DNA of 64,000 bases from Tepidanaerobacter syntrophicus (GTDB lineage: Bacteria > Bacillota > Thermosediminibacteria > Thermosediminibacterales > Tepidanaerobacteraceae), in contig NZ_DF977002.1 in the NCBI RefSeq assembly GCF_001485475.2, forward strand, positions 218,426 through 282,425. Reading direction: 5' to 3'. How positions within the stretch are numbered: position 1 is the first letter of the stretch; each line of letters begins with the position of its first letter. The notes below the pieces were generated by a model. It was not told the origin of the DNA, did not search any database, and saw only the letters and a program-made list of their open reading frames with translations. Of the stretch, positions 7,189 through 13,499 are shown piece by piece. The translations under genes were made by a program, and so were the position numbers.

Positions 7189-7368
7189 TTCATCACCTCT
7201 TTACCCTATTATACCTTATAATTTAAGAAGATAGTAGGGGGTAAGATCTTAAGAAACAAGTAGGACAGATGAGCGCAGAGGGACTGACCCCTTGTGTTGT
7301 CAGCAGCTCGTCATTCCCAAACAGCGTGAAAGCAACACAAAAGAACACAAAAGAACCGTCCCCGCGTG
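6203..7368. repeat. Long direct repeat, right copy
   Basis: Partner of 2044-3250. Together the copies bracket the GNAT TA pair, the phage tail fragments and the PIN remnant. Homologous recombination between them would remove about 4.2 kb. Confidence 0.85.
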
Positions 7369-7420
7369 TTCCTCCTGGCGTGGTGGCGCGCAACAACACA
7401 AAAGAACCGTCCCCGCGTGC
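7257..7420. repeat. Dispersed palindromic repeat family, compound copy 3
   Basis: GAGGGACTGACCCCTTGTGT is followed by three tandem partial units of AACACAAAAGAACCGTCC (ending CCCGCGTG). The unit AAAGAACCGTCCCCGCGTG occurs twice, about 40 bp apart (around 7350 and 7400), a sign of repeated insertion or slippage in the element. Confidence 0.7.
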
Positions 7421-7443
7421 AGTTTGTGCCTTCTTTCTGGTAA

Positions 7444-7482
7444 TAAAAAAAGAAGAGCCAACCGGTTAAGGCTGGTTCTTCT
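7444..7482 (-). terminator. Intrinsic terminator of the flavin oxidoreductase gene
   Basis: On the minus strand, AAGAAGAACCAGCC, a TTAACC turn, GGTTGGCTCTTCTT and T7. The same hairpin, with the core AACCGGTTAAGG, is found at 13412-13451 after the S-layer gene. Confidence 0.8.
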
Positions 7483-7489
7483 TGATTGT

Positions 7490-7553
7490 AGCACAGAGGG
7501 ACTGACCCCTTGTGTTCTTGAGAGACTGACCCTTGTGTTCTTCTTTTTCTGTT
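7490..7553. repeat. Dispersed palindromic repeat family, copy 4
   Basis: CACAGAGGGACTGACCCCTT is followed by GTGTTC, and a second degenerate GAGACTGACCCTTGTGTTC follows within 30 bp. It sits between the stop of the oxidoreductase gene and its terminator, as copy 5 does for the S-layer gene. Confidence 0.7.
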
Positions 7554-7556
7554 CTT

Positions 7557-9488
7557 TTAAATCTTTACTGCAGCTCTTGCGCCTTCTTCGATTGCCTCAA
7601 CAGCCTTTCTTGCCTTAACCGCATCACCAATTACATAAAGCTCCGGAACTTTGCCTTTAATTTTTTCCTCTAGCGGATTATATGCTTTTGCACCCATTGC
7701 AAGAATTACAGTGTCAAAACCTGCTATCTTTTCCTCTTTACCGTCTTTTTCACATACAACACCATCATCGAGGAATTCCTTTACTGTTGCGCCAGTAATT
7801 GCTTTCACACCGTATTCATTAAGTCTCTTGAGAAGGAAATACTTAACCGCATCCTGCTCGTCTTTTGCGATTTCTGGCAGCATTTCAACTATAGTTACTT
7901 TGTGAAGATGCTCGCCCAAAAAGTCTGCAGTCTCAACGCCTACCATACCGCCGCCAACTACAAGGACGTTCATTCCAACCTCTTTTTTGCCCTCCAAGAC
8001 ATCGATGGCTTTTACAAATTTCGGATTATCTATACCCTTGATATTCGGCATTAAGGGCACTCCGCCAGTTGCAAGTATAACTGCATCGGGATTTTCCTCT
8101 AGGATAAGCTCTTCTGTCGCCTCGACCCCCATCTTGTACTCTACTCCGTATTTCTTGCCCATTGTTATATAATATCTTAAGGCTTTAAGTATATCCTGTT
8201 TCGTCGGTGGTATAGCGCCTATTCTATACTGACCGCCCAGCACTTCCTCTTTTTCATAAACCGTGACTTTGTGACCCTTCTTAGCTGCAACCCATGCTGC
8301 TTCAAGACCGCCGGGACCTCCGCCCACAACGACAACCTTCTTAGGCGCTGCTGCTTTTTCGATTTTAAGTTCTCCTTCTCTGCCGGTAAAGGGATTGACC
8401 AAGCAGGAAATCTTCAAGTATTTCGGATCAAATAAGTAGCCTACGCACGCCTGCATACAACCTATACATGGTGAAATTTCATTTATCATGCCTGCTGCTG
8501 TTTTGTTGGGAAGCTCGGGATCTGCTATAGATTCTCGGCCCAGAGAAACCAAATCAGCTTTTCCGCCTTCTAATATGTCCTCTGCAAGATTTGGATCATT
8601 TATTCTGCCAACCGTTATTACCGGTATTTTGACTACTTTCTTTATTTCTTCCGCCGCATACACATTATATGCAGGGGGAACTGCAGATGGCGCAATAAGC
8701 CACGGTATGCTTCCATAGACTCCGGTGGAAACATGAAGCGCATTCACTCCTGCTTTCTCCATTTTTTCAGCCACAACTCTCGACTCGTCAATGGTTCTTC
8801 CGCCCGGAACTCTTTCATCACCGCTGAATCTGAATATTATAGGATAACCGTTTCCTACTTTGGCTCTGATATTCTTTACAATGTCCACGGGGAATTTCAT
8901 TCTGCTGGTAAGGTCTCCGCCAAACTCGTCTATTCTCTTATTGGAGTATGCCGACATAAACTGAGCTATAAGATAGCCGTGGGCTCCATGCACTTCCACC
9001 CCATCAAATCCGGCATCGCGGGCTCTTACTGCTGCATCTCCAAATTTTTCAATTAAGTCATACACTTCTTCTGTGGTAAGTTCTCTAGGTATTTCTCTAT
9101 CTACAGGGCAGGGGATGGGTGATGGCGCTACAGGCTGACTTCCAATAACTTCATGGGTTGTTTGCCTGCCTGCGTGGTGAAGCTGAACAACGATTTTTGC
9201 TCCATATTTATGTACTTCATCTACAAGCTCCTTCCAGCCGGGTACAAACTTGTCATCCCATATGCCGGGCTGCCACGGTATAGCCTTTCCAAGGGGGTCA
9301 ATTGCGGTGACCTCAACAATAATCAAGCCATAACCGCCCTTTGATCTTGCAGCTAAATAATCAATCAACTGTTTTGAAACACTGCCATCCGGATTTGCAA
9401 AATTTGTTCCCATGGGTGGAACCACAAACCTGTTCCTAACCTCCATAGTCCCTATTTTAATGGGTGACAGCAATACAGGAAATTTCAT
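7557..9488 (-). CDS. NADH:flavin oxidoreductase / 2,4-dienoyl-CoA reductase-like (old yellow enzyme plus FAD domain)
   Basis: A 643-residue three-part iron-sulfur flavoenzyme. Residues 1-330 form an OYE-type FMN TIM barrel, with HGAHGYL around 167-173. C341, C344, C348 and C362 make the 4Fe-4S motif (CIGCMQAC then C). Residues 383-640 hold FAD/NAD(P)-binding folds, with GGGPGG at 389-394 and a second GGGMVG. This is the architecture of FadH, enoate reductase and BaiCD, enzymes that reduce activated C=C bonds in the cytosol. The substrate cannot be told from the sequence. The gene is single, with a terminator at 7444-7482. The start ATG 9488 is preceded by a GAGAGGAG SD. Confidence 0.9.
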   Translation of the reverse strand: MKFPVLLSPIKIGTMEVRNRFVVPPMGTNFANPDGSVSKQLIDYLAARSKGGYGLIIVEVTAIDPLGKAIPWQPGIWDDKFVPGWKELVDEVHKYGAKIVVQLHHAGRQTTHEVIGSQPVAPSPIPCPVDREIPRELTTEEVYDLIEKFGDAAVRARDAGFDGVEVHGAHGYLIAQFMSAYSNKRIDEFGGDLTSRMKFPVDIVKNIRAKVGNGYPIIFRFSGDERVPGGRTIDESRVVAEKMEKAGVNALHVSTGVYGSIPWLIAPSAVPPAYNVYAAEEIKKVVKIPVITVGRINDPNLAEDILEGGKADLVSLGRESIADPELPNKTAAGMINEISPCIGCMQACVGYLFDPKYLKISCLVNPFTGREGELKIEKAAAPKKVVVVGGGPGGLEAAWVAAKKGHKVTVYEKEEVLGGQYRIGAIPPTKQDILKALRYYITMGKKYGVEYKMGVEATEELILEENPDAVILATGGVPLMPNIKGIDNPKFVKAIDVLEGKKEVGMNVLVVGGGMVGVETADFLGEHLHKVTIVEMLPEIAKDEQDAVKYFLLKRLNEYGVKAITGATVKEFLDDGVVCEKDGKEEKIAGFDTVILAMGAKAYNPLEEKIKGKVPELYVIGDAVKARKAVEAIEEGARAAVKI

Positions 9489-9779
9489 AAAATAAGCTCC
9501 TCTCTAAACTTTAATTTTATTCTTAAAACTATAACTATACCAAAATGTAGCCATAGTTAAAAGCTGATTTAGGGGAAATATTAAAACTTGGACACAATAA
9601 AAGAACGTAGAAAGACTGAAAACAAAAGTTGTAAAACTCAAGAAGGGTTAGAGTAAACGGAAGGAAAAGTAATATTTTAGAAAATATCTATTATAATATT
9701 GATAATTAATATTGCTTATGTTAAAAGTATACCAGAGTTTTCCCAAAAAAGCAAACAAAATTATTATCATATTTATTTG

Positions 9780-9826
9780 AAGCGAGTGCGAGCCTTTAGC
9801 CAGTTCCTTACCACCTTTTGGGCATG
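9780..9826 (-). pseudogene. Tape measure gene start, degraded second remnant
   Basis: CCAAAAGGTGGTAAGGAACT and the following GGCTAAAGG repeat the SD and first codons of the tape measure fragment at 5264 (LAKE there, LAKG here), after the same terminator. Similarity stops within about 15 codons. The 9489-9779 stretch shows nothing I can assign beyond AT-rich sequence. Confidence 0.45.
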
Positions 9827-9851
9827 AAAAAAGCACCTAATTGCAAGGTGC
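9827..9851 (-). terminator. Intrinsic terminator, GGTGCTTTTTT family
   Basis: GCACCT, TGCAATT, AGGTGC and a T6 tract on the minus strand, almost identical to 5287-5311. Confidence 0.7.
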
Positions 9852-9954
9852 TCTTACTGCTTTCTCTTAAAATTTTTACGCAGATATTACAAAACACTAT
9901 AGTGTCTTCGCTTAAAATAGCAAAGTGTAAATCATCAAGTCCTACCTGCGCCAT
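9852..9954 (-). pseudogene. Phage major tail (tube) protein, N-terminal remnant
   Basis: From ATG 9954 (SD AGGAGAGG upstream) the frame reads MAQVGLDDLHFAILSEDTI, the typical opening of siphophage major tail proteins. It degrades after about 20 residues and runs into the terminator at 9851. Only the opening segment remains of a gene normally near 200 codons. Confidence 0.5.
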
Positions 9955-9986
9955 TTTACATAACCTCTCCTATAGTAATGGGCATG

Positions 9987-10011
9987 AAAAAAGCACCTCG
10001 TTTGAGATGCC
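9987..10011 (-). terminator. Intrinsic terminator after phage fragment
   Basis: GCATCTC, AAACG, AGGTGC and a T6 tract on the minus strand. It follows the KPADKVAERINREYGHEL tail of a phage protein (stop at 10030). Confidence 0.65.
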
Positions 10012-10029
10012 ATTTCGGTATAAATAATT

Positions 10030-10738
10030 TTATAACTCATGCCCATATTCCCTATTGATGCGCTCGGCTACCTTATCCGCAGGTTTAAAACGCTAGCAAT
10101 CCCCGTTCATCATACACCGATTTATCGCTTACTCCTTCATTCCGGATGCACCGATCTAAAACCATAATCAAGGCCACCGCACCATCAATCTTCTCTGTTG
10201 ATTTCGCCTTATCCGATTTAATATTCCCCGCTGGGTCAGTGCGGATATGGATGTTGTCCATCGTCCAGGATAAAACCGGATAGCCACCATGAGCAATTCT
10301 TTTCTCCAGGGCCAGTTTCATCAGCTCTTTGGTAGGCGGGCTCATATCCTTAAAACCCTGGCTGAAAGGCACCACGGTAAAGCCTAGCCCTTCTAAATTC
10401 TGCACCATCTGCACTGCTCCCCAGCGGTCAAAGGCAATCTCCTGGATGTTGTAATCCTGGCCTAGTTCCTCGATGAATTTTTCAATAAAACCATAGTGTA
10501 TCACATTGCCCTCGGTGGTTAATAGGTATCCTTGGCTTTGCCAAATATCATAAGGCACATGATCTCGCCGCACTTTTAAATCCAGGGTCTCTTCCGGCAG
10601 CCAGAAGTAGGGCAGGACGTAATATTTATCGTCACCTGGTATGGGAGGAAAAACTAAAACAAAGGCTGTGATATCAGTGGTACTTGATAAATCCAAACCG
10701 CCGAAGCATACTCGGCCTTTGATTTTTTCCGCATCCAC
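10030..10738 (-). pseudogene. Phage terminase large subunit, C-terminal nuclease fragment, plus a fused phage protein tail
   Basis: From GTG 10738 to 10085 (217 residues) this is the nuclease half of a terminase large subunit: GGLDLSSTTDITAF with the first catalytic aspartate, IQEIAFDRWGA, and EKIDGAVALIMVLDR with the late aspartate. The N-terminal ATPase, about half of a normal protein, is missing. At the 5' end the sequence joins an AbiEii fragment at about 10740. After the stop, 10084-10030 continues in another frame as KPADKVAERINREYGHEL, the end of a different phage or terminase-associated protein. It is a multiply deleted prophage fossil. Confidence 0.75.
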
Positions 10739-10739
10739 A

Positions 10740-10914
10740 TTGAATACAATAGAAAACCGCCTTTAAGAATAAGATTTTATTTATAGTTGCTCCCAGAAAG
10801 CCTTCGAATAAATTCTTCTTGGCAAAATAAATTTAGTAGCTGTTGCAATGGGATGCCTTGTTCTTTCGGTTGGTTTTTTAGTCTTGCTAAAACTGATGCC
10901 GCAATATTACCCAT
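10740..10914 (-). pseudogene. AbiEii toxin (nucleotidyltransferase), N-terminal remnant with internal stop
   Basis: From ATG 10914, MGNIAASVLARLKNQPKEQG and ECQEEF-like FIRRLSGSNYK are followed by TAA at 10777. In the same frame NLILKGGFLLYSM then continues to the junction with the terminase at about 10740. This is the start of the AbiEii/AbiGii nucleotidyltransferase toxin family, whose normal length is about 280 residues. The nucleotidyltransferase motif is lost. Its start overlaps the abiEi stop as TAATG, the usual arrangement of the abiE operon. Confidence 0.7.
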
Positions 10915-11511
10915 TACAGCCACACTCCTATATATGTCTGCACCTTATTTTTTATATTAAATATTTCAGCATACTCAAACAACTTTCTCACATTTTTCTT
11001 CGGATCTTTTATATAACGTTTTATAGCATTAGTAAATACTTCCTCCTCAAGTTTCTTTTCATAGCGAAGGACATCACATATAGTGCGGTCTCTGTCATAT
11101 ATTTTAACAGTTACCCCTTCAATTTTTATTTTGTCTATGCCGACCTGTAGAAATTTAGGCTCCAAATAAAAAGGCTCTATTAAGGGATACTTAATTGCGT
11201 ACTGTGATTTTGTACTGTTTTTATCAACCGCTATTTGCCACGCCATCGGTATACGATCTGTATAGCCATAATGCAGTAATGCACTTTCGAGAAATATAAC
11301 CGCTTGTGGAAATAGCCGTGCTATAATCGCCTCTTCCCGGCTAACATAGTCTGTCAGCTCGTAAAAGCCACGTTTAACCTTTGTAATAACTCCAGCATCC
11401 AAAAGTTTTTTTTATTTGGCGGCTTGAAAGTCCAAGTTCATTGAGCTCCGCTGTTTTGAGGATTCCTCCTCGTCTCTGAAATTCTTTTTTCAACTCTCCA
11501 ATTATAACCAT
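10914..11511 (-). pseudogene. AbiEi antitoxin of a type IV TA system, frameshifted
   Basis: ATG 11511 opens MVIIGELKKEFQRRGGILKT and a helix-turn-helix (AELNELGLSSRQIKK). An A8 run at 11406-11413 then shifts the frame. With seven A residues it would continue LLDAGVITKVKRGFYELTDY, and the second frame reads through to 10914. Total length would be about 199 residues, as expected for the AbiEi antitoxin: an N-terminal HTH that represses the operon and a C-terminal antitoxin domain. The pair is inactive here because the toxin is also truncated. Confidence 0.75.
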
Positions 11512-11552
11512 TCTGCACCTCGCGACCCGCTTTTGTTTTTCAAAGCGTGTTC

Positions 11553-12014
11553 TTAAGTGCATTTTACCTCATCATCCGAGCCTACATACTCAACGCATCT
11601 TTTTACTCCTACATCTACATATTTTTCGTCTAGTTCTATAGCATAGCAGATGCGATCTAGCTGCTCACAAGCGATGCCTGTTGAAAAACTTCCAGAGAAA
11701 GGGTCGAGAACAATGCTATTGGGAGCGCTGCTATTTTGTATGGGATATGCACAAAGGGCCACCGGTTTCTCTGTAGGCATCTTGTCGGGCACCTTAAGGT
11801 CAAAGTCAATAAAATCTATGGCTATATCTAAAGTGGAAAAAACTTTTTCGGCCTCATCAAAGCTAAATTGCTCTGTTTCCGTATTTTTTTACGGCTTTAA
11901 AGCTGTGTTGGTACCAGTCTCAGCATTTGTAAGGGTGCAGCAGCCAAGGGCTATGAAAAATATCAGAGCAATAGCCGATAGTTTGTATGAACCCTTTTTA
12001 AACATGTTTATCAT
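11553..12014 (-). pseudogene. Chimera: lipoprotein (DUF4367-like) N-terminus fused to DNA methyltransferase C-terminus
   Basis: ATG 12014 (SD AGAGGAGA) encodes a signal peptide with a lipobox-like IALGCC, then TAA at 11889. In the same frame follow FSFDEAEKVFSTLDIAIDF and FDLKVPDKMP, resembling DUF4367 proteins encoded with BlaR1-type operons. From about 11775 the sequence becomes TEKPVALCAYPIQNSS, LDPFSGSFST and AIELDEKYVDV, the C-terminus of a phage N6/N4 DNA methyltransferase whose SAM motif normally reads DPFGGSGST. Two unrelated genes have been joined in frame by a deletion at VPDKMP/TEKP. The upstream part also has a nonsense codon. Confidence 0.65.
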
Positions 12015-12399
12015 GATAATTCTCCTCTCAATTTGCTCTTTGCCTTCATAAAAATATGCATAGAGCCTTTACCACAGAAAAACTCAATTTGCGTGTTTAT
12101 TGCCATGTCTATTTGCCTTTTAGTAAAGGGTTCCGTTTCTTTTGTGCTGGGTATTAGGGCCTCACAAGTGATATGCTGTCTTTGCTGCCTGGCAAAAGGT
12201 TGAATATGCTTAGGTTGCTTTCAGGGGCAAAAGGCATCAATAGTCTTATTAATACAAGAAGCCATAAAATGTGATGAAATCTGGGTGTAAGTTTATCTTT
12301 AAATATTTTCCCGATAAAAAGAATGAGTAAGGCTATTGTTGTTGATGTCAAAGACGCATATAAAACCCTCAAGAATATTTTCTTTAATACAATAATCAT
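12011..12399 (-). pseudogene. BlaR1/MecR1-type M56 peptidase, N-terminal remnant
   Basis: From ATG 12399: FLRVLYASLTSTTIALLILF, then FHHILWLLVLIRLLMPFAPES, the first transmembrane segments of M56 sensor proteases, stopping at 12154. A second frame then gives FTKRQIDMAINTQIEFF and ends KLRGELS at 12011, overlapping the lipoprotein ATG. The catalytic HEXXH core is absent. It lies 2 bp after the BlaI remnant, the standard blaI-blaR1 order. Confidence 0.65.
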
Positions 12400-12401
12400 T
12401 T

Positions 12402-12722
12402 TTAAAAACCCTCATCAATTAAATTTTCTATGGTTTTTTTAGATGCTTTTTTCTGTTCTAGAATATTTTCTAGATGTTTGATTTCCTTTTCTGTCAGTTC
12501 CTCTTGTTCTAGGAACTTTGAAAAAAGCATACCCACAGCACCATCATATACCCTGTGCAGAAAGGTTTTGTTTTCTGCTTTGATGTATTCATCACGAGAT
12601 ACTGCCGGATAGTAGATATAATTCCTTCCGGATTTTTTATGAGTTATAGCTTGCTTTTTAAGAAGTCTGTTTAAAATAGAAGGAATCGCTCTAGGCATCC
12701 TTTCTTTTACAGATTTAAACAT
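12402..12722 (-). pseudogene. BlaI/MecI/CopY-type repressor, N-terminally truncated
   Basis: The frame encodes PSILNRLLKKQAITHKKSGR, NYIYYPAVSRDEYIKAE and a C-terminal dimerisation helix (EELTEKEIKHLENILEQKK). This is a BlaI family winged-helix repressor lacking its first ~30 residues; the recognition helix is only partly preserved. ATG 12722 has no recognisable SD, so I treat it as a remnant. BlaR1 cleaves BlaI in the intact system. Confidence 0.6.
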
Positions 12723-12734
12723 TCAACAAATGAA

Positions 12735-12765
12735 AGTTAAATATTGATAATTATAATATTTAACT
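12735..12765. promoter_or_regulatory. Perfect inverted repeat upstream of the blaI remnant
   Basis: AGTTAAATATT (12735-12745) and AATATTTAACT (12755-12765) are 11-bp perfect arms with a 9-bp spacer. It could be an old BlaI operator or a deletion scar. It lacks the TACA/TGTA core of characterised Bla boxes. Confidence 0.4.
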
Positions 12766-12776
12766 ATAACATTTCT

Positions 12777-13010
12777 TTATTCTTCTTTCTGCTTTTTCAG
12801 TTCTTCTACTGAGTTCATATCAATGTCATCAAAAAACAGATTATAATCTCCATGTAAGTTTTTTGCTTCTCTTATCTGACTATCATATCCCGAATCTCTG
12901 ATTACAAGCATTGAAAAGATTAGCATAACCGCTAATCCTACACCTGCCAAAAGTGGTATAGTTTTTCCTTTTTGCTTTTTTATATAGGAAAAAGCCAATT
13001 TAATTATCAT
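12777..13010 (-). pseudogene. ABC transporter permease (FtsX-like), N-terminal fragment
   Basis: From ATG 13010 (SD GAGGT; a TTG precedes it): MIIKLAFSYIKKQKGKTIPL, one transmembrane helix (LLAGVGLAVMLIFSMLVI) and the start of the extracellular MacB-like domain (DSGYDSQIREAKNLHGDYN). It then stops after 77 residues; intact permeases exceed 600. No ATPase gene is nearby. Confidence 0.6.
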
Positions 13011-13394
13011 CAAACTTTCTACCTCATCTTTGTATTTCTCATAAATATTTAAGGCTCATGATACTATGTCATACAAAATAGTTCTCCAGGCAATTTAAAA
13101 AATAAATACTTTATTAAATATCATATTTGCCTCCGTGCACCTATCCTTTTACACTTAAATTGCTTTTAATTATATTATACAGTAAACAGTAATATATATC
13201 ATCCCTGATTTAAGGAATGGAAAAGGCCATCTTCAGGAGGTTTAAGAATGCTGCGCTTACTTGGAATCGATAAAAGTAACGATATAATGATAATAAGAAA
13301 GAACCCCACAAGTATCTCTACCTGTGAGGTGTCTGTGTTTTTTAGCTCAAACCCGCTGGTTGCCGTGCCCGTCCGTTTTTGACAAAACTCGGGC

Positions 13395-13407
13395 GGTGCC
13401 AGGCACC
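13395..13407. repeat. Second palindromic repeat family (GGTGCCAGGCACC)
   Basis: A perfect 6-bp inverted repeat around a central A. A related GTGCCTGACACC lies at 6183-6194. The 13011-13499 gap contains this element, the terminator and the CCCCTTGTGTTC repeat. An open frame at 13199-13429 runs through repeat DNA and is not called. Confidence 0.5.
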
Positions 13408-13411
13408 TTTG

Positions 13412-13451
13412 AAAAAAAAGAAGAACCAACCGGTTAAGGTCAGTTCTTCTT
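13412..13451 (-). terminator. Intrinsic terminator of the S-layer gene
   Basis: On the minus strand, AAGAAGAACTGACC, TTAACC, GGTTGGTTCTTCTT and T8. It is nearly the same hairpin as 7444-7482, with a CCCCTTGTGTTC repeat (13460-13499) between it and the stop codon. Confidence 0.85.
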
Positions 13452-13459
13452 GATTGCTA

Positions 13460-13499
13460 CTATTTCTTATAACACAGAGGGACTGTCCCCTTGTGTTCC
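13460..13499. repeat. Dispersed palindromic repeat family, copy 5
   Basis: CACAGAGGGACTGTCCCCTT followed by GTGTTC, abutting the S-layer stop codon. Confidence 0.65.

Noticed and set aside
7269-7618. Open frames across the repeats at 7.3-7.6 kb
   Set aside because: They consist almost wholly of palindromic repeat DNA in several frames and have no SD.
13199-13429. 76-codon minus-strand frame
   Set aside because: It passes through the GGTGCCAGGCACC repeat, has no SD and only a short hydrophobic tail; possibly the end of a lost membrane protein, but not supportable.
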